A stretch of DNA of 64,000 nt from UBA3263 sp964554335 (lineage in GTDB: Bacteria; Bacteroidota; Bacteroidia; Bacteroidales; Muribaculaceae): positions 15,627-79,626 of the forward strand of contig CAZKOF010000003.1 of the NCBI GenBank assembly GCA_964554335.1, read 5' to 3'. Below, piece by piece: positions 6,745 to 15,557 of this stretch. The translations under genes and the position numbers were made by a program. Positions within the stretch are counted from its first letter, which is position 1. Every line of letters starts with the position of its first letter. A model generated the notes under the pieces. It made no database searches. It saw only the letters and a list, made by a program, of their open reading frames with translations, and was not told the DNA's origin.

Positions 6745-8540
6745 TTCAAATTCTCGATTGAGTCAATAACTTCGCGTGCCGCGTCATAAGTGCTTTCAGC
6801 CGCGCCCGAGGTCTGGGGCGTATAGCGCGCCATCTCGCAGTCGTTAAGTATGGAGTTGAGCTTCTGCTGCAACTCTTCGGAGGCTCCGCGTCCGGCAAGG
6901 ATATTGCGCACCGAATCACGGTTCATCTGAGATGCCGGCAACTGCAGTTTGTCGGAAAGATAGCTCTGCATTGCACGCAAAAGCTCCTCATAGTAGCGGT
7001 CATAGTCTCTGGCTTTCAGAAGTTTTCCGGCTTTTGAAAGGCGCTTTCGTGCAACCTTTCCGGCAAGATTGAACTTGCGACCGTTCGGATCTGATTTGGT
7101 CCTGCGGTAGCATACAAAGGCAACGACGAGCACAACGGCGAGCAGCAACGGATAAGCACACCAGTAGAACACACTCAACGACATGTAACCGCGGAGCGCT
7201 GCAGGTTTGTCAGCTCCGACCTTAATGTGGTGTATATCCGTATTCTTGGCCTGAATATCCTGTTTTCCACTGACGGTCGAGGAACTGACATTGGCACCTT
7301 TGCGCACGTCTATTTCAAAACCGTCGACTTTAATAGTGTTATAGTTTCCGCTCGACGGGTCGAAGTAAACGAAATCATACTCACCGATTGTGAATTTGCC
7401 GACTGATTGAGGCACGAAAGTATATTCAATCGTTTCAGTGCCGGTCATATTGGCCCCCGATACACGGGCGTTGTTATCAATGGCAGGTTCGTAAACCTCA
7501 AACTCAGTCGGGAAGTCAACCTTAGTGGGAGTCAGGAACTTGATATTGCCCGTGCCCTCTATGGTGTATATGATTGACGAAGCCTCGTTGGTCTTGAATA
7601 CGTTGCCGATTAGGCGTGCCGACGCTTTGAACTTGCCGACTGCACCCGAGAAGTCGGCCGGCTTGGGTTCGGGAAGCGGTTTTACTTTCAGAACCGCTGA
7701 ATGAGGCTTCAACTTGACTTCGGTGCTTTCCATTACCGGACGATAGCCGAAGAAGTCCTGAACATATGTCTGACGATAGGCCTGAGCGGTATATTCGCCT
7801 CCACTGAGAGTAATCTCGCCTGAACGCTGAGGATAAAGCAGCGCGCGATAGACAACCGCAGAGTACATCTGCCGACCGCCCACGGTTTCCGTGCGCCAGT
7901 CAATGGTCTGCGGCATGCCGAGACTCTCAATCAGGCAGCCGTCAAAGGCCGGAAGGCTTGCCGTTGACAGGCCCTCGACCTGCTGGTTTGAACTGTAAAG
8001 TTTAATGTCAACCTCTACTGCCTGCTGCTCGTAGACATTATTGCCCGAGAGGCATACACGCATAAAGAGGTCATTTGGACCGATTTCAAAGTCTCCGCCA
8101 CGATTAGGCCGACCGGTAGCGGGCCCCCCACCGCCCTGTTGAGCGGGCTGACCGGCGCCGACCTCGAACTGACCGGGCTGAGTGGAATACTGCTTGCCAT
8201 TGACCGTTACGGTCTGAGATTGCACCTTTACTGTACCCTCCTCGTCGGCGAGGTATGTGAACGTATAAGAGCGGCTCTCACTGCGCTGCATATGTCCGTT
8301 GATAATGTTAATCGACGACGAGGTTGACGTTCCGGGACCTCCGACAAAGGTGCATCCGTCAAGGGTCGGCGCCTTCGGTGTCTGAACGTTACCGTCGGGA
8401 TTATTCACGGTGATGCTAACTGTGAAGCGCTGTCCTACCCTTGCTGAGCGGGGAAGCGATATCTCGACAGAGGTCTGGCCGAGAGATGCGAGCACCGCTC
8501 CGGCCACGACAATAATAGAGATGAATAATCGGCGTATCAT
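6741..8540 (-). CDS. batD: BatD: oxygen-tolerance membrane protein
   Basis: 599 residues. A signal peptide (about 1-21) leads into a large periplasmic part built of beta domains. It includes the BatD-type opening VEISLPRSARVGQRFTVSI and a Gly/Gln-rich loop (GQPAQQGGGGPATGRP). One membrane helix near residues 465-488 (YPLLLAVVLVVAFVCYRR) is followed by a cytoplasmic helical tail of about 110 residues. Length and topology match BatD. It lies between batBC and batE. It is thought to assemble with the VWA proteins of the operon, but the ligand is unknown. Confidence 0.88.
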   Translation of the reverse strand: MIRRLFISIIVVAGAVLASLGQTSVEISLPRSARVGQRFTVSITVNNPDGNVQTPKAPTLDGCTFVGGPGTSTSSSINIINGHMQRSESRSYTFTYLADEEGTVKVQSQTVTVNGKQYSTQPGQFEVGAGQPAQQGGGGPATGRPNRGGDFEIGPNDLFMRVCLSGNNVYEQQAVEVDIKLYSSNQQVEGLSTASLPAFDGCLIESLGMPQTIDWRTETVGGRQMYSAVVYRALLYPQRSGEITLSGGEYTAQAYRQTYVQDFFGYRPVMESTEVKLKPHSAVLKVKPLPEPKPADFSGAVGKFKASARLIGNVFKTNEASSIIYTIEGTGNIKFLTPTKVDFPTEFEVYEPAIDNNARVSGANMTGTETIEYTFVPQSVGKFTIGEYDFVYFDPSSGNYNTIKVDGFEIDVRKGANVSSSTVSGKQDIQAKNTDIHHIKVGADKPAALRGYMSLSVFYWCAYPLLLAVVLVVAFVCYRRTKSDPNGRKFNLAGKVARKRLSKAGKLLKARDYDRYYEELLRAMQSYLSDKLQLPASQMNRDSVRNILAGRGASEELQQKLNSILNDCEMARYTPQTSGAAESTYDAAREVIDSIENLK

Positions 8541-8555
8541 TTAATATCAATCTTT

Positions 8556-10349
8556 TTACCAGTTCTTACCGTGATTGCGCCGGCCTCCGCCCTTGGAGGG
8601 GTCGCTCTTCGCACGCGCGCGTGCAGCAGCATCTTTTTTCTCAACGGCATTGAGAATCTGATCTCGGTTACTTTGACTTATGTTCTGCTCCTGCTGTTGC
8701 TTTTGCTGCTCTTGCTGCTTTTGGTCTTGGTTCTGATCCTGATTCTGATTCTGCTCTTGCTGCTGTTTCTGCTGCTGTTGCTCTTGTTGCTGCTGATCCT
8801 GCCGGTCCTGATTTTGGTTCTGCTGCTGATCCTGAATCTTCTTCTCGACAAAGCGATAGTTCTCGCGTGTCTTTTCGTTAGCGGGGTTCTTGCGCAGAGC
8901 CTGCTTGTAGCACTCCAGTGCCTGCTGAAGTTGCTCTGACTCATAGGCAACGTTGCCGAGATTATATGCTGCATATTCTGCGACAGTAGGATTCTGAGCT
9001 TTCACGAGGTTCTGCATTGTCTGCAACGCATTCTGCCTGAGCTCCTGATTTTGTTCGGCATTATCGCCGGAAAGGTGCAGGCGTGTCAGCGCCTGGTTGT
9101 AGAGGCCGACCTCGCTCGCCGGATTCGCATTCAGGGCACGGGCATATAGTATCTCGGCCTCACGATAATGTCCGGCTTTGAACTGCTCGTTGCCCTCGCG
9201 GATAAACATGCGTTCGGGGCGAAGGGAGTTGTCGGGATAGTCAAGCAAGGGGGCTTTAGGAGCCTGAGCACCTGCGGCCAATGTTCCGGCAAACGCCACA
9301 ACGATAACCGACGCTCCGCGGCTGAAAAAATTATACTTTCGAAGAAATCCGATTTTGCGGTTGGAGAATATGCAATCAATGATAACCATGAGGAGGGCAA
9401 TCCAGGCAAAGACGGGAAATTGCTCGTCGTTAGCCGTATAGTTGATTTTCCCAAAATTTGTCTTCTTGATTTCGTCGAGACGCTCGGCAAGCTCGTTCAG
9501 CGCCGAAGCGGAGGCTCCGTTGATGTAGACTCCCCCTCCCGCTGCGGCAATCTCCTGTGCGAGTTGTTCGTTGAGATATGTCGTGACAACCTGACCGTTC
9601 TCATCTTTGAGCCAATTGGTATAGCTGCGGTCAAGAGGGATCTGAGCACCCTTTCCGGAACCGAGCCCGATGACATCGACCTCAATACCCTCATCATTTG
9701 CAGCCTTTGCAACCGATACGGCATCGCCAATCTGGTCCTCAGCATCGGTTATGACAACGATAGCACGCTCAACATCTTTCATTCCGCTGAACGAATTCAT
9801 TGCGACCTGAATAGCGGCACCGATGTCCGTGCCCTGATTCTCCACCATGCCGGTAGAAATCTCATTGAGATACAACTTGGCGGAAACAAAGTCGGGAGTC
9901 AGCGGAAGCTGAGTGAAGGCATCGCCTGCGAAGACAATAAGGCCTACGCGGTCATTATCGAGTTTGCCGAGCAGCGAGTTGAGCACATGCTTGGCTCGCT
10001 GCAGGCGGGCAATGCCGCGTGGGTCATCTGTCGACGACGCCAGCATCGAGTTAGACACGTCAACTGCAATCATCACCTCAATGCCGCTCATCTCCTCTTC
10101 AGTAGCTTGGCCGCGAGTTCGGGGACGCGCCAACATGAAGACCATGGCAGTCAATGCAATGAGTGCAACGACGATTTTTACCGTCGGAAGATATTTGGAA
10201 ACGTCGGGCATCAGGGAGTCAAGCACCGACGAGTTGCCGAAGCGCGCAATGCGACGCCGGCGCAGAAAGCGCATGCGCCAATAGAGCAGTGCGAAAACCA
10301 CCACTGCCGCGAGCATATACAACAACCGGGGATTAGCGAAATTTACCAT
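8556..10349 (-). CDS. batB: BatB-BatC fusion: VWA membrane protein joined to TPR protein
   Basis: 597 residues in one frame. Residues 1-335 are BatB: two N-terminal membrane helices (about 8-26 and 57-74), a VWA domain with the metal site DVSNS (D97, S99, S101), and a third helix near 312-330. A segment that still looks like the BatC signal peptide follows (about 345-366, ending AAGAQAP). Then come TPR repeats (about 385-500), a 49-residue Gln-rich stretch (507-555), and a basic tail ending GGGRRNHGKNW. In the described Bacteroides operon BatB and BatC are separate genes. Here no stop or restart is seen between them. A lost stop codon or a sequencing error is the alternative. Confidence 0.85.
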   Translation of the reverse strand: MVNFANPRLLYMLAAVVVFALLYWRMRFLRRRRIARFGNSSVLDSLMPDVSKYLPTVKIVVALIALTAMVFMLARPRTRGQATEEEMSGIEVMIAVDVSNSMLASSTDDPRGIARLQRAKHVLNSLLGKLDNDRVGLIVFAGDAFTQLPLTPDFVSAKLYLNEISTGMVENQGTDIGAAIQVAMNSFSGMKDVERAIVVITDAEDQIGDAVSVAKAANDEGIEVDVIGLGSGKGAQIPLDRSYTNWLKDENGQVVTTYLNEQLAQEIAAAGGGVYINGASASALNELAERLDEIKKTNFGKINYTANDEQFPVFAWIALLMVIIDCIFSNRKIGFLRKYNFFSRGASVIVVAFAGTLAAGAQAPKAPLLDYPDNSLRPERMFIREGNEQFKAGHYREAEILYARALNANPASEVGLYNQALTRLHLSGDNAEQNQELRQNALQTMQNLVKAQNPTVAEYAAYNLGNVAYESEQLQQALECYKQALRKNPANEKTRENYRFVEKKIQDQQQNQNQDRQDQQQQEQQQQKQQQEQNQNQDQNQDQKQQEQQKQQQEQNISQSNRDQILNAVEKKDAAARARAKSDPSKGGGRRNHGKNW

Positions 10350-10353
10350 AATA

Positions 10354-11352
10354 TCAGGGAACAGATCTGGTAATTGTCAGCTTCAATAAAAGCTGAAGTG
10401 CAAAGAATCCGAAGGCAAGCCACGCCCAAAGCATGTAGTCATCTTCTGTATGCGAGAAGTTGCGGATGTCGAACTCCGTCTTTTCCAGGGAGTCGATTTC
10501 TTTGAATACCTCCGTCAGGGCATCGGCCGAGGAAGCCGGGAAATATTTGCCGCCGGTCATCTTTGAAATCTGTTGAAGCGAGGCATCATCAATCGGTGTG
10601 GTCATGAACATGCCGATGGTATTTCCGTTTTCATCCTTGTAGGGCACGGCTTCTCCGGCAGTCGAGGCTCCGACCCCGATAGCATAAATCTTCACTCCGA
10701 GGTCTTTGGCAATTTCGGCTGCGGTCTCGGGAGCTACGACACCGGCATTGTTCGTGCCGTCAGTTATCAGAATTATGCTTTTGCTGACGGCAAGACCGTC
10801 CTTTATGCGGTTTATGGCCGAGGCTATACCGTCGCCGATTGCAGTGCCGTCGGCAGAGATGAGACCGACTTTGACGCCGCCGATGTAGTTGGCGAGCAGA
10901 GCACGGTCAGATGTGAGAGGCACGGCCGAGAAGCTTTCGCCTGCAAAAAGAACAAGGCCCATGTTATCATTAAGCCGACCGTTGACAAACCGGGAAGCTA
11001 CTTTCTTTGCAACCTCGAGTCTGTTGACGCGCGCCATGTCGGCAGCCTGCATGGAGCCGGAAATATCGAGCACAAGCACGATATCCGTGCCCTCGACGTT
11101 GGTTTTATTCCAGGTATCGTGGGTCTGAGGCCGAGCAATGACCACAATAAGACATGCGATTGCCATACAACGCATTGCAAAGAGAATATGACGCAACCAT
11201 GCTTTCCAACCTCCGCTGACTGCGGCCAGCGGCAAGGTCGATGAAATCCGGAGTGCCGGCTCCTTATGGCGACGGACAACATACCATGCAATCAGCGGAA
11301 TCAACAGGAGCAAAAGCCATAAAGCATGGGGATGCATGAACTGAACATTCAT
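10354..11352 (-). CDS. batA: BatA: VWA domain membrane protein
   Basis: 332 residues. Two N-terminal hydrophobic helices (about 11-26 and 56-72) precede a VWA domain whose metal-binding motif is DISGS (D96, S98, S100) with a downstream TDGTNNAG segment. A C-terminal helix (LWAWLAFGFFALQLLLKL) anchors the end. The layout matches BatA/BatB proteins: VWA in the periplasm or cytoplasm between membrane anchors. It sits 4 bp before the batBC fusion and overlaps the upstream gene by 4 bp. VWA pairs in Bat operons probably form a heteromeric complex driven by the MoxR ATPase. Confidence 0.88.
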   Translation of the reverse strand: MNVQFMHPHALWLLLLLIPLIAWYVVRRHKEPALRISSTLPLAAVSGGWKAWLRHILFAMRCMAIACLIVVIARPQTHDTWNKTNVEGTDIVLVLDISGSMQAADMARVNRLEVAKKVASRFVNGRLNDNMGLVLFAGESFSAVPLTSDRALLANYIGGVKVGLISADGTAIGDGIASAINRIKDGLAVSKSIILITDGTNNAGVVAPETAAEIAKDLGVKIYAIGVGASTAGEAVPYKDENGNTIGMFMTTPIDDASLQQISKMTGGKYFPASSADALTEVFKEIDSLEKTEFDIRNFSHTEDDYMLWAWLAFGFFALQLLLKLTITRSVP

Positions 11353-12326
11353 CGCTTTGCCTCCTTTCCCGCCTCAACCGGTTCGGGCTCAGGCTTTGTT
11401 TTCTCAACAAACTGCATTGCCTGATTGAATGCACGCGCGTTGTCCTCGGGCAACGGACGCATACGGGCGAACTTAACATAGTCGGCCATTTCGAGAATTT
11501 CCGTCATCATGCTTGAAGCAGATTTCTCGGAAACGGTTGCATAGACCGCACGTTTTATCTGAGGCGTTGTCATCTCCATTGCATTGATGCCGAATCGGCC
11601 CTCGAGATACTGGCGAAGAATCTCGGTAAGCTCGGTATAATATTCCTTTTCGCGACCTTTCTCACAAAGCTGGCGAACTTTGAGATTCTGAAGCTCGGCC
11701 ATCGCCTTCTCATAGGGAGGAACGGGCTTGACGGGGGTTGCAAGTACCTGCTTGAGTCCACCTTTGCGGTGTAAAATGTAGGCAGCCACGGCTCCGCCGA
11801 TGAGCAGTAGCCCGAGCAGGATAGCCCACCAATAATAATAAATCCAGTCGGGCAACCAGTCCCAGAAATGACGCGGCTGAGCAGCTTCAGGCATCATGGC
11901 GTGCACTGTTGTCATCGTGTCTACGTCGGCGGTATAGACCTTCATGGCGAATGGTGCTGAACGGAATGTATCTATGCCTGCCACGAGAGCTATTCCGGGC
12001 ACGACAACCTCTCCGGAGTCCCAGGGCTGCACAAGAATTGTGCGCCTCAGCTGCAGACGATCGTTACCGAGGTCTGTCGTGTCGACCGGCGAGGAGTAAT
12101 TGACCTCAACACCCGGATATATCTCAACAACCCGATTTGATGAGTCAACCGGATCACTGAGCCAGCGCATATTCAAGCCACGCGGCTGCACAACGTCTAC
12201 ATTCACCCGGCGGAGACCGCCCTGCATGACGTCGACCGAGTCAATGACGGCATTGACCTGAACGGGTCCGGCCCATGCCGAGGCTCCGAGCAGCAGACTT
12301 GCGGATATTATTGAAGTTCTTTTCAT
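11349..12326 (-). CDS. Bat operon membrane protein (DUF4381-like)
   Basis: 325 residues from ATG at 12324-12326. A longer frame to 12413 only reads across the end of the DUF58 gene and is rejected. A signal peptide (MKRTSIISASLLLGASAWA) leads into a periplasmic beta domain of about 150 residues. One membrane helix follows (about 165-185, YYYWWAILLGLLLIGGAVAA). The cytoplasmic helical tail has a YEKAMAELQNLKVRQL...YYTELTEILRQYLEGRF pattern typical of DUF4381-like proteins in moxR operons. It is the usual gene between DUF58 and batA. Its function is unknown, and a scaffold between the ATPase and the VWA proteins is plausible. Confidence 0.75.
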   Translation of the reverse strand: MKRTSIISASLLLGASAWAGPVQVNAVIDSVDVMQGGLRRVNVDVVQPRGLNMRWLSDPVDSSNRVVEIYPGVEVNYSSPVDTTDLGNDRLQLRRTILVQPWDSGEVVVPGIALVAGIDTFRSAPFAMKVYTADVDTMTTVHAMMPEAAQPRHFWDWLPDWIYYYWWAILLGLLLIGGAVAAYILHRKGGLKQVLATPVKPVPPYEKAMAELQNLKVRQLCEKGREKEYYTELTEILRQYLEGRFGINAMEMTTPQIKRAVYATVSEKSASSMMTEILEMADYVKFARMRPLPEDNARAFNQAMQFVEKTKPEPEPVEAGKEAKR

Positions 12327-12337
12327 AGAGACCAATC

Positions 12338-13213
12338 TTATTTTACCCCACGTTGATGGAACAGAGCCATCAGCGCCTTGACATAATCGTCGTCGGTGGC
12401 AATCGATGCGCAATCGACCTTACATTTGTTTAGGGTTGCGGTCATGGTCTGCTGGCGGTCGTACCACCATTTGTCGTAGACCTTGCGCACTTTCGCCGAC
12501 GATGTGTCAACCCAACATTCGCGTCCGCTTTCGAGGTCGCTTACGCGGATAAGGCCCACCGAGGGGAGCTTGGCGTCGCGCTTGTCATAAACCTGAATGG
12601 CGGTTACGTCATGCTTGCGGGCGGCTATCGACATAGGCTGATAGTAGTCATGCTCATCGATGAAGTCGCTGATGACAAAAGCCGAGCAGTGCTTCTTGAT
12701 GACATCGCTGAGATAACGCATCGCCTCGCCGATATCCGTTCCGTTCTCCTGAGGATTGAAATCGAGGAGTTCGCGAATGATGTAGAGAATATGGCGCATA
12801 CCCTTTTTAGGAGGTATGAACTTCTCGATTTTCGATGAGAAGAAGACCACGCCGATTTTATCGTTGTTCTGCGACGCGGAGAAAGCAAGTGTGGCTGCAA
12901 TCTCGGCAATCATTTCGCGCTTCTGCTCTCCTACCGCACCGAAAAGACGGCTTCCGCTGACGTCGACCAGAAGCATGAGCGTCAGTTCGCGCTCCTCCTC
13001 ATAGACTTTAACGTAGGGGTGGTTCTGGCGAGCGGTGACGTTCCAGTCAATGTCGCGGATGTCGTCGCCATACTGATATTCGCGCACTTCGCTGAAAGTC
13101 ATTCCGCGCCCTTTGAAAGCCGAATGATACTCTCCCGCAAAAATGTTGCGCGAGAGTCCTTTGGTCTTGATTTCAATCCGGCGGACCTTTTTCAGCAGTT
13201 CGTTTGCGTCCAT
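12338..13213 (-). CDS. DUF58 domain protein of the MoxR/Bat operon
   Basis: 291 residues. The family hallmark is clear: GRGMTFSEVREYQYGDD followed by IRDIDWNVTAR (residues about 36-62). A VWA-like metal site then reads DVSGS (about 83-87). No membrane helix is present, so it is a cytoplasmic partner. DUF58 proteins nearly always accompany MoxR AAA+ ATPases and are thought to be their VWA-type adaptors. The gene starts 2 bp after moxR. Confidence 0.9.
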   Translation of the reverse strand: MDANELLKKVRRIEIKTKGLSRNIFAGEYHSAFKGRGMTFSEVREYQYGDDIRDIDWNVTARQNHPYVKVYEEERELTLMLLVDVSGSRLFGAVGEQKREMIAEIAATLAFSASQNNDKIGVVFFSSKIEKFIPPKKGMRHILYIIRELLDFNPQENGTDIGEAMRYLSDVIKKHCSAFVISDFIDEHDYYQPMSIAARKHDVTAIQVYDKRDAKLPSVGLIRVSDLESGRECWVDTSSAKVRKVYDKWWYDRQQTMTATLNKCKVDCASIATDDDYVKALMALFHQRGVK

Positions 13214-13215
13214 CG

Positions 13216-14211
13216 TCAGGGAACTTGTACCTTGTCAAGAATTGATGAGATGACCTCGTCGGTCGTTATATTGTTGGCCTCGGCCTCATAGCTCAGGCCG
13301 ATGCGGTGACGAAGCACATCGTGGCAAACTGCGCGGACATCATCGGGGACCACAAAACCGCGGTGCTGCAGGAAAGCATACGCACGCGCCGCCTTTGCAA
13401 GCGCGATGGAAGCACGCGGCGATGCCCCGAACGAGATTATACTCTTAAGGTCGGTAAGTTCGTAGTCGTCGGGGAAGCGGGTAGCGAAAACGATGTCAAC
13501 AATGTACCGTTCAATCTTCTCGTCGATATAAATGCCGGCAACTGTCTGCTGCGCGTCGAGCACCTCCTCGGGCTTAATCAGCGGACGGATTTCCGTTTTA
13601 ACCGGCGAGATATTTTGGCGGATAATCAGTTTTTCATCCTCGCGGGTCGGATAGCTGATGACAACTTTCAGCAGGAAACGGTCAACCTGCGCTTCGGGCA
13701 GCGGGTATGTTCCCTCCTGCTCGATGGGGTTCTGAGTCGCCATGACAAGGAAAGGCTCGTCGAGTTTGAACGTATTGTCGCCGATAGTTACCTGACGCTC
13801 CTGCATGGCTTCGAGCAGCGCTGACTGCACTTTTGCCGGAGCACGGTTGATTTCATCTGCGAGCACGAAATTGGCGAAAACAGGACCACGCTTAACCTGA
13901 AAGGTTTCGTTCTTGACGGAGTAGACCATAGTGCCGATAACGTCTGCCGGCAGCAGATCGGGGGTGAACTGAATGCGGCTGAACTTGGCGTCGATAAGCT
14001 GGCTGAGAGTTTTGATTGCAAGAGTTTTCGCCAGACCGGGCACACCTTCAAGCAGCACGTGTCCGTTGCTCAACAGAGCAATCAGAAGTGATTCCACAAG
14101 ATGTTTCTGGCCAACGATTGTCTGGTCCATGCCTTTGACAATCATGTCGATGAAATTGCTTTTCGCGGCGACTATCTCATTGAGTTCGCGAATATTTACC
14201 GGTTCACTCAT
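13216..14211 (-). CDS. moxR: MoxR family AAA+ ATPase
   Basis: 331 residues. Walker A is GVPGLAKT (56-63), Walker B is LADEINR, and the sensor/arginine region follows (ATQNPIEQEGTYPLPEAQ, DRFLLKV). These are the standard MoxR motifs, and length is typical. MoxR ATPases act as chaperone-like remodelers for VWA-domain partners. Here the partners would be the DUF58, BatA and BatBC proteins of the same operon. As first gene it likely sets expression of the whole seven-gene unit. A candidate -7 box (14257-14264) and inverted repeats lie upstream. Confidence 0.93.
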   Translation of the reverse strand: MSEPVNIRELNEIVAAKSNFIDMIVKGMDQTIVGQKHLVESLLIALLSNGHVLLEGVPGLAKTLAIKTLSQLIDAKFSRIQFTPDLLPADVIGTMVYSVKNETFQVKRGPVFANFVLADEINRAPAKVQSALLEAMQERQVTIGDNTFKLDEPFLVMATQNPIEQEGTYPLPEAQVDRFLLKVVISYPTREDEKLIIRQNISPVKTEIRPLIKPEEVLDAQQTVAGIYIDEKIERYIVDIVFATRFPDDYELTDLKSIISFGASPRASIALAKAARAYAFLQHRGFVVPDDVRAVCHDVLRHRIGLSYEAEANNITTDEVISSILDKVQVP

Positions 14212-14256
14212 AGTGTTGTTAAGAGTTATATATTTCTCAAAATTGGGTTAACGGCG

Positions 14257-14264
14257 CAAAATTA
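14257..14264 (-). promoter_or_regulatory. Candidate -7 box of the moxR/bat operon
   Basis: The minus strand reads TAATTTTG, a match to TAnnTTTG, 45 bp before the moxR start. No clear TTG -33 box is seen at the usual distance, so the promoter may need an activator. Confidence 0.45.
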
Positions 14265-14304
14265 ACTATTTAACAAATATAGGAAGCGTTCCGTTTAGTT
14301 AATT
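14260..14304. repeat. Nested inverted repeats upstream of moxR
   Basis: A perfect 9-bp pair, AATTAACTA (14260-14268) and TAGTTAATT (14296-14304), encloses a second pair, GGAA (14282-14285) and TTCC (14289-14292). The left outer arm overlaps the candidate -7 box of the moxR operon. It may be a regulator site, or a terminator for the upstream HU-LysM gene: read on the minus strand, the stem is followed by TTTT. Confidence 0.55.
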
Positions 14305-14324
14305 ATTATTATTTTTGACTATCG

Positions 14325-15278
14325 TCAGTTAAAGCGCGCGTAGATTTCCCGTGCTTTTTTCTCAGCTGCGGCGATTTGCTCCTCATTGTCAGGGTTCAGA
14401 CCGAGCGATGAAGCCGACGGGATAACAACTACTGTCCCGGCGCTGATGCGGTCGGGATGACCGAGTCTGTCAGCATTGGCTTCGTAGATATAAACCCAGA
14501 ATTCCAGGCGACCATAATGAGCTCGCGACATCGTTGTCAAAAAACGCTGCGGGGTGATGGTATCTGTAATCATCGGTTGGGACTCCGCCGGCTTCTCCGA
14601 CTCAACAGGAGGAACCGCCGGCTCCTCCGTAGCCTCAACGGTTTCGGCGGCACCATGGTGGTCAACTGCCGTTTGTTCGACGACAGCACTGTCCGCAATC
14701 GGTGACTCAGGCACGAAGTCACGCGCAAACCATCCCAGCGCGAGGCAGGCAATGCACGATGCCGCCCAGCCATACCAGGCCCGTGAACTGCGGCTCGACT
14801 TATGCGCCGGTCTATATTCAGGCGGCGCGGGATCAGGTCGCGCCGCCTCATCTTCCATGCTGACAGAGGGAGCTGATACCGGTTCCGGATCAGGTTCCGG
14901 GCGAGGCTCGGGAGCGGCGTCTTCGCGTTCTTCGAATTCAGCGGCTTCAGCAATCTCCTCTGAGGGTTGCTCCTCTGCCGGCTCTACAACACTCAAAGCG
15001 TCATTCTCCCACTCCCCTTCAGGCAGCTCTATTGCCTCAAAAGCGGAAAACGGGGCATTCAACTCTTCGGCAATAGCCGAATCGGGGGCGAAGGCGACCG
15101 ACTCCCCGGTCACTACAAAAACCCCGATGCCGGGAATCTCAACTTTTCCCTCGGCCTCAAGTTCTTCAGCAGCCAGCCGGAAAGTTTCACGGATGAAGTT
15201 CTCGGCATCATCGGACGACGACTGTGTCAGCCCGGCCACGCTTGTGGCAAGCTCCGAAAGAATTATCACTTTATTCAT
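14325..15278 (-). CDS. HU-like domain / transmembrane / LysM protein
   Basis: 317 residues. Residues about 1-75 match an HU/IHF-like fold (VIILSELATSV, then NFIRETFRLAAEELEAEGKV, then EIPGIGVF). An acidic, Pro-rich linker follows (about 80-155). One membrane helix (about 163-184, WYGWAASCIACLALGWF) is preceded by basic residues and followed by acidic ones. That predicts the HU part in the cytoplasm and the rest in the periplasm. The C-terminus is LysM-like (LEFWVYIYEANADRLGHPDR, SAGTVVVIP). LysM binds peptidoglycan, so the protein could link DNA or another HU-fold partner to the wall. It overlaps the small HU gene by 8 bp. Confidence 0.75.
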   Translation of the reverse strand: MNKVIILSELATSVAGLTQSSSDDAENFIRETFRLAAEELEAEGKVEIPGIGVFVVTGESVAFAPDSAIAEELNAPFSAFEAIELPEGEWENDALSVVEPAEEQPSEEIAEAAEFEEREDAAPEPRPEPDPEPVSAPSVSMEDEAARPDPAPPEYRPAHKSSRSSRAWYGWAASCIACLALGWFARDFVPESPIADSAVVEQTAVDHHGAAETVEATEEPAVPPVESEKPAESQPMITDTITPQRFLTTMSRAHYGRLEFWVYIYEANADRLGHPDRISAGTVVVIPSASSLGLNPDNEEQIAAAEKKAREIYARFN

Positions 15279-15555
15279 CGCTTTTGGGGTCGATCAGTTT
15301 GCGTAATTTACCGGCCGGGCGGAATGTCAACTCGATTTCAGGAGGCAAAAGCATATGCGAACCCGACGAGCGATCAACAACAATCCGCTCATCATGCTTT
15401 ATAGCCTCAAAATTGCCGAACGATGGGATAGCAACCGAGTCGAGTTCCCCGCAGTGTATCAACAAAGCTTTTGCCACGGCCTCAAGCAGAGTTTCCGCGG
15501 TCCTGCGGTCACGCCCCGTCCTTCTGCTCAGTTCCGATATGAATTGCTTACCCAT
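15271..15555 (-). CDS. HU family DNA-binding protein
   Basis: 94 residues, the usual HU length. The N-terminal helices (FISELSRRTGRDRRTAETLL) and the SIPSFGNFE-like turn (VAIPSFGNFEAI) are typical. The arm region is HDERIVVDRSSG and the C-terminal strand is ELTFRPAGKLRKLI. HU proteins bend and package DNA. This one is encoded between engB (2 bp gap) and the HU-TM-LysM protein (8 bp overlap), so it is co-expressed with, and may dimerise with, the membrane-bound HU domain. Confidence 0.88.
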   Translation of the reverse strand: MGKQFISELSRRTGRDRRTAETLLEAVAKALLIHCGELDSVAIPSFGNFEAIKHDERIVVDRSSGSHMLLPPEIELTFRPAGKLRKLIDPKSDE

Positions 15556-15557
15556 TT

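Noticed and set aside
8640..8850. Repetitive CAG/CAA-like sequence resembling a repeat array
   Set aside because: It encodes the Gln-rich tract in the BatBC frame; no regular unit with spacers, so not CRISPR or a satellite.
9168..10373. Long open frame on the plus strand opposite batBC
   Set aside because: It mirrors the codon pattern of the real gene, has low-complexity content, no signal or domain motifs, and no promoter.
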